Position numbers and translations under genes: made by a program. A stretch of DNA of 64,000 bases, taken from contig JAPCJI010000002.1 in NCBI GenBank assembly GCA_027887005.1, positions 124,001 through 188,000 of the forward strand, written 5' to 3'. Origin of the DNA: Nitrososphaerota archaeon (lineage in GTDB: Archaea > Thermoproteota > Nitrososphaeria > Nitrososphaerales > Gagatemarchaeaceae). Of this stretch, positions 18,054 to 26,515 are shown in pieces (positions within the stretch are counted from its first letter, which is position 1; every line of letters starts with the position of its first letter). The notes under the pieces are model-generated. The model made no database searches. It was not told the DNA's origin and saw only the letters and a list, made by a program, of their open reading frames with translations.

Positions 18054-19019
18054 ATGTCGGAAGCTCGCAGGTGCAGGCTCGGCGTCTCTTTCGGTCGGGA
18101 GTCAGAGCTCTATTCCTTTCCGGAGGGGAACCCGATGAACAGTTCGAGGACGACTTTGTTTGCCGACGCAATTGGCAGGCTTGCACAGAGCAGTGGTTCA
18201 GGGAAGCTCGACCTGGTCGAACCAATCCAGGCCAGCGAGAAGGACCTGACGACCTTCCACGCGCAGGAATACGTGGACTTCGTAAAGGCCTCCTCCAGGA
18301 TGGGAGAAGGATACCTAGACTACGGCGACACCCCATCGTTCAAAGGGGTCTACGAGGCCTCGCTGTATCCAGTCGGGAACACTCTGAATGGACTGGACCT
18401 GATAATCAAAGGGAAGTTCGACCATTTCTTCAATCCGGTGGGAGGGCTGCACCACGCGCGAAAGGAAAGGGCGGGGGGGTTCTGCGTCTTCAATGACGTC
18501 GCGATAGCGATATCGAGGCTCTTGGAAATGGGAATGAAGCGGGTCGCCTACGTCGACATCGACGCCCACCACGGAGACGGTGTCTTCTACTCCTTCGAGT
18601 CCGACCCAAGGGTCGTAATAGGGGACGTTCACGAGGACGGCCGATTCCTCTATCCTGGGACAGGGAGCGCGGCGGAGACAGGAAGAGGAGACGGTGAAGG
18701 GACGAAGCTGAACATCCCGATGGCTCCGGGGTCTGGCGACGCTGAATTCATCGAATCCTTCGACAGGATAGCGAACTTCGTCAGAGGGTTTGAGCCGGAG
18801 TTCGTGCTCTTTCAGTGCGGGGCCGACTCGCTCCTGGGAGACCCTATCGCCCAGTTGAAGTACACACCCGTCTCTCACGCCTATGCGGCCAAGAAACTGC
18901 ACGACATCGCCCACGAATTCTGCCAGGGAAGGATCCTGGCGATGGGAGGGGGCGGCTACAACCCACTCAACGTGTCGGGCGCCTGGACCGCGGTTGCTAA
19001 GGAACTCGCGGCCGTCTGA
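18054..19019 (+). CDS. HDAC-family amidohydrolase (AcuC/acetylpolyamine type)
   Basis: A zinc-dependent deacetylase of the arginase-deacetylase fold, 321 residues from ATG 18054. The frame is open further upstream, but that part overlaps hutG, and a CTTAATC box lies about 30 bases before this ATG. Active-site blocks: NPVGGLHHARKERAGGFCVF (two His), YVDIDAHHGDGV (Asp and His metal or proton-relay residues), QCGADSLLGDPI (Asp) and MGGGGYN. The substrate could be an acetyl-lysine protein or an acetylated polyamine. The position after hutG suggests co-acquisition rather than a direct role in histidine use. Confidence 0.9.
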   Translation: MSEARRCRLGVSFGRESELYSFPEGNPMNSSRTTLFADAIGRLAQSSGSGKLDLVEPIQASEKDLTTFHAQEYVDFVKASSRMGEGYLDYGDTPSFKGVYEASLYPVGNTLNGLDLIIKGKFDHFFNPVGGLHHARKERAGGFCVFNDVAIAISRLLEMGMKRVAYVDIDAHHGDGVFYSFESDPRVVIGDVHEDGRFLYPGTGSAAETGRGDGEGTKLNIPMAPGSGDAEFIESFDRIANFVRGFEPEFVLFQCGADSLLGDPIAQLKYTPVSHAYAAKKLHDIAHEFCQGRILAMGGGGYNPLNVSGAWTAVAKELAAV

Positions 19020-19068
19020 GGTTCGTGGGGATGGGGGAGAGTCGCATCGGACCTTAGTGCACAGCGGA

Positions 19069-20073
19069 CTAGGCCATCATTGCGCCCACGGACCCCCATA
19101 GAGCCTTCTTGACCAAGATATACCACGCGAGAGGGAAGACTGCCAGGAAGAGCACGGAGACGGTCCCGAGGACGACCAACAGGAATCCGAGGACCGCGTA
19201 GAAGGAGCCCAGCTCGCTGATGGCCGCGTGCAACATCAGCCGAGACCGCTGCTCCGAGGGGCGCGGCGCGATAGTCCGGGCAGATCCGAACAGTGATATG
19301 ACGAGAAATGGGACTCCCACCAGCAGCGTCCAGGCCGGGACCAAGGTTGCGAGGCCGACGAATGTCCCCGTCTGGCATCCTTTGATCGCCAGGGTCACTG
19401 CCCAAGCCTTCCTTGGTACGAAGAGCAGGCCTGATTCCTCTCTAGCGCCAATCGTCTTCATGAAGTTCATCCTGTCGGCGTGCAAGTCTTTCAAGCTCGT
19501 AGCCACGGCGTTCTGGAACAGACATTCGAAGAAGGCCAGCCCAGACACAAGAACGATCAAGGGTCCAAAGTGGCCGGCGACCGAGTAGTAGCTGAATGCG
19601 GCCAGGGGCGCGAAGGTCAGGGCGAAGAAGATGGGCGCGGACGCCCAACTCTTGCTGCTCCGGTTGTATATGATGCCCGAGGCGTAGCAGACCGCGAAGA
19701 TTGACGCGCCTGTGACGGACCCGGAGATTAGGAGTGCGAAGGCCAGTCCGATCATGTGGAGCCCTAGCACCGCGCGCCTCGCCTGCGCCACGGGCATCGA
19801 CCTACCGAGGGGGAAGACTTCCTTGTTGGGGTCTGCCAGATCTTGGGAAAGGTCCTGGAGGTTGTTGTCACCGAAGCCGGCCATGTGGAAGATGAGGCCG
19901 AAGAGCAGCCAGACTGCGGTTCCTGCTGAGAGGAGGCTCCCGCCGCCAATCAGGTATCCTAGGACCAGATAGGTCATTGGGGTCGACGCGGATTCGAGGC
20001 GGAAGAAGCGGAGGTATCCGGAAAGCGAGGGCAGGCTCCCTTTCATCCTGAGCCGCCTGGACGACGCCTCCAT
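19069..20073 (-). CDS. UbiA-family prenyltransferase
   Basis: A polytopic membrane enzyme (334 residues, about eight to nine helices) that moves a prenyl chain onto an acceptor. The first aspartate-rich motif is DNNLQDLSQDLADPNKE (about residues 70-86), a variant of NDxxDxxxD. The second is SLKDLHADRMN (about 193-203). The acceptor is not readable: a quinone ring, heme or a glycerophosphate backbone are all possible. A TTAAATCG box on the minus strand (about 20098-20105) lies about 27 bases before the ATG, supporting this start. Divergent from the P450 gene. Confidence 0.88.
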   Translation of the reverse strand: MEASSRRLRMKGSLPSLSGYLRFFRLESASTPMTYLVLGYLIGGGSLLSAGTAVWLLFGLIFHMAGFGDNNLQDLSQDLADPNKEVFPLGRSMPVAQARRAVLGLHMIGLAFALLISGSVTGASIFAVCYASGIIYNRSSKSWASAPIFFALTFAPLAAFSYYSVAGHFGPLIVLVSGLAFFECLFQNAVATSLKDLHADRMNFMKTIGAREESGLLFVPRKAWAVTLAIKGCQTGTFVGLATLVPAWTLLVGVPFLVISLFGSARTIAPRPSEQRSRLMLHAAISELGSFYAVLGFLLVVLGTVSVLFLAVFPLAWYILVKKALWGSVGAMMA

Positions 20074-20172
20074 CCGATGAAGCTGCGTCCATGATTCGAT
20101 TTAAGGGTGGGTCGGGCAGGTGGGTGCCAAGGGGCAATCGACGTTATTAGGCCAAGCGCGTGCCCTTGAGAC

Positions 20173-21522
20173 GTGCTTGAGTCACCAGCAAGACGCTGGC
20201 AACTGAGCAGGCTCCCGTCTTCGATTCTTCTCGACGTCCTGCGCGACCCCCTTTCGTCCATGGTTCGAATCCAGCGGGAATTCGGAGACATGGCGGAGTT
20301 CAGGTTTGGGAGATACGTTGTCCTGGTCGTCTCGCACCCTGACCTCATCCGCGACGTCTTGGTGACGAAACACGCCAGCTTCGTCAAGAGCAGGTCGATG
20401 CAGTTCGGAAGGAAGCTCATGGGAAATGGCCTCCCTGCCTCCGAGGGCCTATTCCACAGGAATCAGAGGAAGGTCATCCAGCCTTCTTTCAATCACGAAC
20501 GGATAGCGGAATACATGCGCGATGCTTCCTCCTACGCCGAGGAGGCCATATGCCAATGGCGGGAAGGCGCGCCCCTGGAGTTCAGGGGCGAAATGATGAG
20601 GCTCACGCTCGCGATAGCCGCGAAGGCACTGTTTGGCGCCGACCTTCGCGCCGAGAGCGGGAAGACACGCTCAATGCTCGTCGAATCGATGGAGCACTTC
20701 ACTCTCCAGTATTACCTCCGCGTCTTCTACTTTGACCAGGACAGGAGCCCCTTCGCGGATTTCTTCGAGGCGCTGCCGTTCGGAGAGAACAGGCGATACA
20801 AGGCCGCGAGGCGCTTCCTGGACGACGCGATTGAGCGCTTGATATCCGAACGGAGAAGAGATGGGACTGAACACGGGGACCTCCTTTCGGTTTTGCTTCG
20901 GTCGCAGGACTTCATGGGAAGCGGGGCCTCGCTTCCCGACCAGCAGATTCACGACGAGTTGATGACCTTCCTCCTCGCCGCCCACGACACCACGGCCACC
21001 GCCATCACCTGGGCCGTCTACCTTCTCCTTGGTAACTCAGGTTCGTGGAGACGCGTGCAGCGGGAGGTCGACGACGCGACGCAGTCCGCTCCCGAGTATG
21101 TCGAGAGCGTGGTGGCAGAGTCGCTTAGGATGTATCCTCCGGCATGGATCATTGGGAGGCAAGTCGTTGACGAATGCGAAGTAGGAGGCCACAGAATAGA
21201 GAGAGGCACTACCGTGCTGATGAGCCAGTACGCAGTTCATCACGACCCCCGGTTCTTCCCCGACCCCTGGTCGTTCAATCCCGAAAGGTGGACCCGTGAG
21301 ATGACTGCGGCCCTCCCGAAGTATGCCTATTTCCCGTTCGGAGGAGGGACCCGCGCGTGCATAGGCGAGGGCTTCGCGAAGGCCGCGGCTTCGCTTATCC
21401 TTGCCACCGTCGCATCAAAGTGGGACTTAGAACTGGCCGAGAAGCCGGCAGTCGTACCGCACGCGAGAGTGACCCTCCACCCGAAACATGGAATGGTGGT
21501 GGTGCCCCGGAAGAGAAAGTGA
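20173..21522 (+). CDS. cytochrome P450
   Basis: A soluble heme-thiolate monooxygenase of 449 residues. I helix: AAHDTTATAITW with the AxxT oxygen-activating motif (about 275-286). K helix: ESLRMYPPAW (ExxR, about 317-326). The FNPERW segment and the heme-binding loop FPFGGGTRACIGEGFA (Cys near 397) follow. There is no membrane anchor. The start is GTG with a TTATTAG element about 27 bases upstream. P450s are uncommon in archaea, so recent or ancient transfer is possible. Divergence from UbiA hints at a shared prenylated or terpenoid substrate, which is speculation. Confidence 0.95.
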   Translation: MLESPARRWQLSRLPSSILLDVLRDPLSSMVRIQREFGDMAEFRFGRYVVLVVSHPDLIRDVLVTKHASFVKSRSMQFGRKLMGNGLPASEGLFHRNQRKVIQPSFNHERIAEYMRDASSYAEEAICQWREGAPLEFRGEMMRLTLAIAAKALFGADLRAESGKTRSMLVESMEHFTLQYYLRVFYFDQDRSPFADFFEALPFGENRRYKAARRFLDDAIERLISERRRDGTEHGDLLSVLLRSQDFMGSGASLPDQQIHDELMTFLLAAHDTTATAITWAVYLLLGNSGSWRRVQREVDDATQSAPEYVESVVAESLRMYPPAWIIGRQVVDECEVGGHRIERGTTVLMSQYAVHHDPRFFPDPWSFNPERWTREMTAALPKYAYFPFGGGTRACIGEGFAKAAASLILATVASKWDLELAEKPAVVPHARVTLHPKHGMVVVPRKRK

Positions 21523-21593
21523 GGATGCCCAAGGTCTCCGATGAAACGGAGCATACAACGTTCATATCCAGCCAGCGGAGGCGCGGGGTGGGT

Positions 21594-21690
21594 GCGGTGG
21601 TCGTCTAGCCTGGTCTAGGACGGCAGCCTGCCACGCTGTCGACCCGGGAGACCCCAAAAAGGTCCGGGAATTCAAATCCCGGCCACCGCA
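21594..21690 (+). tRNA. tRNA-Gly(GCC) with intron at the T loop boundary
   Basis: Acceptor GCGGTGG/CCACCGC, discriminator A, D arm, and anticodon arm GCAGC-CTGCCAC-GCTGT (anticodon GCC) are all good. The T stem is split: CCGGG at 21644-21648 pairs with CCCGG after the T loop TTCAAAT at 21671-21677. A 22-base insert lies between them (21649-21670), containing a GACC...GGTC stem with an A-rich loop. Its removal leaves a perfect 75-nt tRNA, placing the intron between positions 53 and 54. A CATATCC element lies about 30 bases upstream. Confidence 0.88.
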
Positions 21691-21713
21691 TCTGCGATTC
21701 GAGGGTGACAACT

Positions 21714-22043
21714 CTAGCCGATTCTAGTCCCAAGGGGCAGCACCCTGTCCAGCGAAAGGAGAGAGAGTTCCGTTTCGTTGTAGGCTGCGAGCAGCATGCA
21801 TTCGGAGGCGACTCCGGCGACCGACTTGGGCAGGAGGTTGACCACGGCGACGACGACTTTGCCCATCAACTGTTCCTTCTGGTAGAAGTTCTTGATTCCG
21901 GCGACGCACTGTTTTGTCGTCCCCTCCCCGAAGTCGACAGTGAGTTTGTACATCGGGTTGCGCGCAGCGGGTATGTCGTCGACTGAGACGATCTTCCCCA
22001 CCTTCAGCTCGACCTTCGCGAAGTCGTCGATGGAGATTGCCAC
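21714..22043 (-). CDS. tRNA-binding OB-fold protein (CsaA / EMAPII type)
   Basis: A 109-residue stand-alone tRNA-binding domain, as found at the end of methionyl- or phenylalanyl-tRNA synthetases and in CsaA. Visible features: FAKVELKVGKIVSVDDIPAA at the start, GTTKQCVAGIKNFY, and the VAVVNLLPKSVAGVASECMLLAA segment typical of the family. It could be a chaperone-like CsaA or a synthetase accessory subunit. It lies between two intron-bearing tRNA genes, divergent from tRNA-Ala. Confidence 0.88.
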   Translation of the reverse strand: MAISIDDFAKVELKVGKIVSVDDIPAARNPMYKLTVDFGEGTTKQCVAGIKNFYQKEQLMGKVVVAVVNLLPKSVAGVASECMLLAAYNETELSLLSLDRVLPLGTRIG

Positions 22044-22140
22044 GACTGCCTGCGGGCGTGGACTTCAGATAAGCCTTGAAAACAGAATGAGAAGAAGAGG
22101 ATAACTAGTAGCGTCTAGACCGCCTCAGACTACGTGAAGC

Positions 22141-22242
22141 GGGCCGGTAGTCTAGTCTGGTAGGATACAGGCGAATCGTCCAGCCCCTTGGCAAAGGAAT
22201 CCAGACTGGGGGAGGTCGGGGGTCCAAATCCCCCCCGGTCCA
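22141..22242 (+). tRNA. tRNA-Ala(GGC) with two introns
   Basis: The acceptor GGGCCGG/CCGGTCC has the tRNA-Ala G3-U70 pair and discriminator A. T stem GGGGG/CCCCC. The precursor is 102 nt and does not fold until two inserts are removed: 15 bases at 22169-22183 (after position 27) and 13 bases at 22194-22206 (canonical 37/38 site). The result is anticodon arm CCCCC-TTGGCAT-GGGGG with anticodon GGC and a 74-nt tRNA. The T loop reads TCCAAAT, so the normally invariant U55 is C. The intron borders are my own fold, not a program result. The tRNA ends exactly where the MFS gene stop codon begins on the other strand. Confidence 0.78.
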
Positions 22243-23544
22243 CTACTGATGGGCCCCTGAATGAGTGTCCTGAGACTTCGGCAACCGTGCCACGATCCCG
22301 ACCGCGACGAACAGCAGGATTCCCGATAGCACGAAGGTCGTGTAGAACCCGAGATAGACAGAGATGAAGCCGGAAACAAGGGAACCGCTCATGGCCGAGA
22401 TCCCCACTACAGCAGAGTAGACCCCCAGGGCAGCGCCAGGGTTCTTGCGTTGGACGGTGTTGAACATCATCGTGTTCGAGGATGTATAGTAGACGGCAAA
22501 AGCGACGCCCGCAGCTATTGGGTAAATCACCAGCGCGGGAAGGATGAAGAGAGGGCCTGCGAAGAAGAGCGCGAGGGCGCCCAGCGCGACGTAGGACCAG
22601 CCCCTCAGCAGCAATCCCTGCGCCGAAGTGACTACCAGCGACCTCGAGCTGACGAAGCGCCCTGCTCCCCGGAAAGCCAGGGTCTGCACGCCCATGCCCG
22701 CGAGGATGACGGCGAAGACCTCCCCGTTTGAAAGCGAGAACTTGGACATCGCAGGCACGAATGAAGTGTTGAAGAGGCCGCTTGAGAGGTAGAAGAAGAC
22801 TGTCGAGATGTAGAAGAGCGGGACGTAGCTCGTCAGGCTCGACCTGAGGCCCCTGAAGACCCTTCGGAAGTCGGACGCCCTGGGGACGGTGATGAAGAAG
22901 ACCGGGAGGGCGAGCAGCCTGTTGAAGAAGCTGGGCCTCCTCAGGGCGACCGTCTCTCTTTCGAACTCGAACGAAGGCTCGGAGATCGTGGCGATGGCGA
23001 GCCCTGCGGAGACGAGGGTGGAAACCCCGAAGGGGACGGAAAGCAGGATCAGCGGGAGCTGCGCCGGCCAGAGGGTGCTGAGGATCAAGCCTGCGACGTT
23101 TCCGACGCTCGACATCATAGAGAGCTTCGCGAAGGCGCCCGCCCACTTTCCTTTCTCCTCGGTCTCCATTATCAGGAGGTTGAGCGGCGTGGCGGACGCC
23201 ACCGAGACGAAAGAGAAGATCGAATACCGGGCTATAGTCCCTGCGGTCGTGCTGTCGAAGTAGAAGGAGAAGAGGACTACGGCCATCAGCGCATAGCTCA
23301 CGGCGATAAGTGCACGTCTCTGGTGGAGCCTGTCGGTGGCAGAGCCCCAGAAGAGGGCGGCGGGTATGCTCACGCCGTTGAATATCGCGACAGCGAGGCT
23401 GCCGTAGAGCGTGCCGAGGGTATGACCGTTGATCTCGATGAGGTAGAGCTGGACCATGGTTCCCAGCGAGCCGGTGGCCAGCGAGACGGGAAAGACCGAA
23501 TAGACCCAGGTGGTCCTTCGCTGTTTCGGCGGAGACTGGTCCAT
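22243..23544 (-). CDS. major facilitator superfamily transporter
   Basis: A 12-helix secondary transporter of 433 residues. The MFS loop 2-3 motif is recognisable as WGSATDRLHQRRALI (about 61-75). A central cytoplasmic loop with basic residues (about 195-225) separates the two six-helix halves. The second half contains GAALGVYSAVVGISAMSGSLV, resembling motif C. The substrate is unknown. Its stop codon abuts the 3' end of the tRNA-Ala gene. Confidence 0.88.
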   Translation of the reverse strand: MDQSPPKQRRTTWVYSVFPVSLATGSLGTMVQLYLIEINGHTLGTLYGSLAVAIFNGVSIPAALFWGSATDRLHQRRALIAVSYALMAVVLFSFYFDSTTAGTIARYSIFSFVSVASATPLNLLIMETEEKGKWAGAFAKLSMMSSVGNVAGLILSTLWPAQLPLILLSVPFGVSTLVSAGLAIATISEPSFEFERETVALRRPSFFNRLLALPVFFITVPRASDFRRVFRGLRSSLTSYVPLFYISTVFFYLSSGLFNTSFVPAMSKFSLSNGEVFAVILAGMGVQTLAFRGAGRFVSSRSLVVTSAQGLLLRGWSYVALGALALFFAGPLFILPALVIYPIAAGVAFAVYYTSSNTMMFNTVQRKNPGAALGVYSAVVGISAMSGSLVSGFISVYLGFYTTFVLSGILLFVAVGIVARLPKSQDTHSGAHQ

Positions 23545-23621
23545 GAGACTCCCCTGGTCAGCCTCTGTTCATCTGCGTATCGGACGGCCGAGGTCTAGGC
23601 AAAGCTGAATTAGCGCTCGAA

Positions 23622-24452
23622 TTGCCTCCCGACTGCTTGGTCCTCTCTGGAAAGAAGCTCGCCGTCTCTTTTCCCGATACTGTCCTCGAGGAGAAGGAGT
23701 CCCCCAGGGACAAGACTGTGAAGCTGGGTCTCATCGCCAGGGCCTGTTCCATCTACGGCGTAGACGTGATCGAAGTATTCCGAGATGAGAGGAAGCGCGG
23801 CGAAGGGAACTTCATCCGGAGAGTTCTCGAGTACCTGGAAACCCCTCAGTACCTGAGGAAGAGGCTGTTCCCCATAGACGAGTCGTTGAGATACGCAGGC
23901 CTGCTCCCTCCGCTGAGGATTCCATCCCACAGGCCGAGAGTCCCGGTGGAGAAACTGAACGTAGGTGACGTAAGGGAAGGGGTTACGAACCCGGATGGAA
24001 CGGTAGACATTGGACTAGAGAGGAGCCCACACCTGGTCGGCAGGGAGAGGGCGAACAGAAGGGTGACGGTGAGGATTGCCTCGAAGACGCCCTTGACCGC
24101 GGAGTTGATGCCCCGGGACAGGGTGGGCGAATACTGGGGCTACACGGTCGAGAGCAAGGAGGCGGGAGAGGTCTTCTCCGACCAGCGCTTCGGACTCGGG
24201 ATAGCGACGTCTAGGTTCGGCAACGGGCTCAAGGCCATCGCGCCGCGGCTTCGAGACTCGGTCAGGGATGCGGCTGGGGTGAAGCTCGTCTTCGGTTCGC
24301 CCTCCAGAGGGCTCTTCGACATCGTGGGTCCCGAGCTCTCGCGGAAGGCGAGCTTCGTCATCGACCTCTTCCCCGAGCAGAACGTTGAGACTGTGAGGAC
24401 GGAAGAGGCGATACTCGTCGCTCTCAACCTCGTCAGCGTCCTTACAATCTGA
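23622..24452 (+). CDS. SPOUT-class RNA methyltransferase (MTH1/DUF171-like)
   Basis: A 276-residue protein of the archaeal DUF171/MTH1 family, predicted SPOUT-fold RNA methyltransferase (putative uridine N3 methylation of rRNA). The N-terminal VKLGLIARACSIYGVDVIEVF and LEYLETPQYLRKRLFPI segments and the C-terminal knot-like LVFGSPSRGLFDIVG support this. An inserted OB-like region lies in the middle (about residues 95-160). This gene classically sits directly before uL3, as it does here (51 bases away), supporting the identity and probable involvement in ribosome assembly. TTG start. Confidence 0.85.
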   Translation: MPPDCLVLSGKKLAVSFPDTVLEEKESPRDKTVKLGLIARACSIYGVDVIEVFRDERKRGEGNFIRRVLEYLETPQYLRKRLFPIDESLRYAGLLPPLRIPSHRPRVPVEKLNVGDVREGVTNPDGTVDIGLERSPHLVGRERANRRVTVRIASKTPLTAELMPRDRVGEYWGYTVESKEAGEVFSDQRFGLGIATSRFGNGLKAIAPRLRDSVRDAAGVKLVFGSPSRGLFDIVGPELSRKASFVIDLFPEQNVETVRTEEAILVALNLVSVLTI

Positions 24453-24503
24453 GAAAGCTTAAGTGCGAACCGCAAAACGGGGTTCGGGAAAGGTTAACGT
24501 GAA

Positions 24504-25451
24504 TTGGGCCATAGAAAGCATTCCGCACCGCGCAGAGGCAGTCTTGCCTACAGGCCTAGGGGACGCGCCAAGACCCTTGTCCCGAGAATAAGGACCTGGC
24601 CCAAGGTCCAAGGCGACAAGCCGACGATGCTGGGTTTCCCCGCTTTCAAGGCCGGGACCATGCACGTCATAACCGTGGACGACAGGGCGAAGACCCCTAA
24701 CTTTGGCAAGCCGCTGTTCAACGTTTCCAGCGTACTCTCCCTTCCAGAGGTCGCGGTTGTGGGCCTCCGGCTCTACAGTCACGAAGACGGCGCCGACCTG
24801 CCAATCGCTGACGTGAAGTCTGCGGCTGAGGGTTCGGCTAAGATGCCTCTGGGCAAGGCGAAGAGGGTCACCGCGCTGGTGTCCACGGTCCCCCACGACG
24901 CAGGGCTGTCGCAGAAGCAGCCCATAGTCATGGAGGTGGGAGTCTCGGGAGCGGACGTGAAGTCCCAGGCGGACTACGTTCTGGGGCTGGTCGGGAAGAA
25001 GATCAAGTTCGCAGATGTCTTCAAGGCGGGGATGTACGTGGATGTTCTAGGGATAACGAAGGGCAAGGGGTTCGAAGGGGTTATCACCAGGTTCGGGGTA
25101 AAGAGGAAGCAGCACAAGTCCAGGAAAACCGTCAGGGAGGTCGGTGTAATCGGCCCGTGGCACCCGGCTGCGGTCATGTACACAGTCGCAAGAGCAGGCC
25201 AGATGGGCTTTCACCAGAGGACGGAGACAGGAAAGAGGATTCTGTTGACTGGGAACGCCAAGGAGAAGCCGATTACCCCTGCAGGGGGTTTCTTGCACTT
25301 CGGCGAAGTCCAGGGAGACTACGCAGTCCTGCGAGGGTCGGTTCCTGGTCCCGCCCGTAGGTTCGTCATGGTCAGGCAGAGCGTGAGGGGATTCCACAAG
25401 AACCTGAACCCGCCTCAGGTGGTCGAAGTCAGCACCATGGTGGGGAGATGA
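24504..25451 (+). CDS. rpl3: large ribosomal subunit protein uL3
   Basis: 315 residues, normal for the archaeal protein. The N-terminus GHRKHSAPRRGSLAYRPRGR is diagnostic, so the TTG at 24504 is the start. The internal GKGFEGVITRFGVKRKQHKS and GQMGFHQRTETGKR segments contact 23S rRNA near the peptidyl-transferase centre. First gene of the cluster; an AGCTTAAGTG box at about 24456-24465 is the likely promoter. Confidence 0.97.
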   Translation: MGHRKHSAPRRGSLAYRPRGRAKTLVPRIRTWPKVQGDKPTMLGFPAFKAGTMHVITVDDRAKTPNFGKPLFNVSSVLSLPEVAVVGLRLYSHEDGADLPIADVKSAAEGSAKMPLGKAKRVTALVSTVPHDAGLSQKQPIVMEVGVSGADVKSQADYVLGLVGKKIKFADVFKAGMYVDVLGITKGKGFEGVITRFGVKRKQHKSRKTVREVGVIGPWHPAAVMYTVARAGQMGFHQRTETGKRILLTGNAKEKPITPAGGFLHFGEVQGDYAVLRGSVPGPARRFVMVRQSVRGFHKNLNPPQVVEVSTMVGR

Positions 25452-25452
25452 G

Positions 25453-26256
25453 ATGGTGAAGACAGACGTGGTAGGTCTTGATGGGAAGGCTGCGGGGAAG
25501 GTCGACCTGCCGCAGGTCTTCGACACTCAGTTGAGGCCAGACCTGGTCAAGCGCGTCTTCTGGCTTGTAGGTTCGCATGGGCTCCAGCCCAAGGGCAGGG
25601 ACCCCATGGCGGGCGAGAGGACGACGGCCGAGACCCACAGCCCTCCGACTGGGACTGGGCGCTCTAGGATACCAAGGGTGAAGGGGGAAAGGTACCCCAG
25701 GGGCGGAATGGCGGGCGGGGTTGCGAGCGTTGTCAAGGGAAGGCTTGCTCATCCTCCGAGGTCCGAGAAGGTAATCTATCTCGCAGTGAACAGGAGGGAA
25801 AGGCAGCTTGCAAGAGACTCGGCCATCGCCTACACAGGGGTTCTAGACGCGGTGAAAGCTCGAGGGCACAGGGTGAAGAAGATCACCCTTCCCCTGGTCG
25901 TCACCGACGACCTGGAGACCGTCGAGAAGACGTCTGAGTTGAAGAGCTTCCTCGGGAAGATTGAGCTGGACGCGGACCTCGAGAGGGTCGACGCAGGCAT
26001 AAAGCGCAAGACTGGCAAGAGCAGGCTTCGGGGAAGGGTCTACCGGACGGGGGTGGGCCCGCTGATCGTGGTGACTAACGACAGGGGGGTTGGCAAGGCC
26101 GCGGGGGGGATACCCGGACTGGGAGTCGTCAGGGTCGAGAGCCTTAGCGTGCTTGACCTTGCTCCCGGAGGAGTGCCTGGGAGGCTAACGATTTGGACAG
26201 AATCTGCGCTGGGGACGTTGAGCGCGAGGGAGGTAGAGCTCGAAGTTGCGGCTTGA
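25453..26256 (+). CDS. rpl4: large ribosomal subunit protein uL4
   Basis: 267 residues, archaeal type. The start codon is one base after the uL3 stop, so translation is coupled. The basic loop rich in Gly/Arg (about residues 55-105, with SRIPRVKGERYPRGG) inserts in the subunit core and lines the exit tunnel. Confidence 0.97.
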   Translation: MVKTDVVGLDGKAAGKVDLPQVFDTQLRPDLVKRVFWLVGSHGLQPKGRDPMAGERTTAETHSPPTGTGRSRIPRVKGERYPRGGMAGGVASVVKGRLAHPPRSEKVIYLAVNRRERQLARDSAIAYTGVLDAVKARGHRVKKITLPLVVTDDLETVEKTSELKSFLGKIELDADLERVDAGIKRKTGKSRLRGRVYRTGVGPLIVVTNDRGVGKAAGGIPGLGVVRVESLSVLDLAPGGVPGRLTIWTESALGTLSAREVELEVAA

Positions 26257-26512
26257 AGACGCACAGCGGATCCTGAAGCGGCCGTATGTGACTGAGAGGA
26301 CCTTCGAACAGATTGAGAAGGAGAACAAGCTCTGCTTCCTGGTCGAAGACAAAGTGTCGAAACCTCAAATAGCGAGCGCGGTCGAGGCGCTCTACGAGGT
26401 CAAGGTCAAAGCTGTCAACACTGAAAGGACGATCAAGGGGAAGAAGGCTTTCGTGAGGTTGTTGGAGGATAACAAGGCAGCCGAGCTTGCGACCAAGCTG
26501 GGCCTGGTGTAG
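26246..26512 (+). CDS. rpl23: large ribosomal subunit protein uL23
   Basis: 88 residues. The KRPYVTERTFEQIEKENKL and VEALYEVKVKAVNTERTIKGKKAFV segments are typical of uL23, which sits at the tunnel exit and docks SRP. TTG start; it overlaps the end of uL4 by 11 bases. This short frame has no ATG or GTG start. Confidence 0.95.
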   Translation: MRLEDAQRILKRPYVTERTFEQIEKENKLCFLVEDKVSKPQIASAVEALYEVKVKAVNTERTIKGKKAFVRLLEDNKAAELATKLGLV

Positions 26513-26515
26513 ACT

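Noticed and set aside
22130-23146. 338-codon frame overlapping the MFS gene and the tRNA-Ala gene
   Set aside because: Arg/Pro-rich alternative frame; it would also read through the tRNA.
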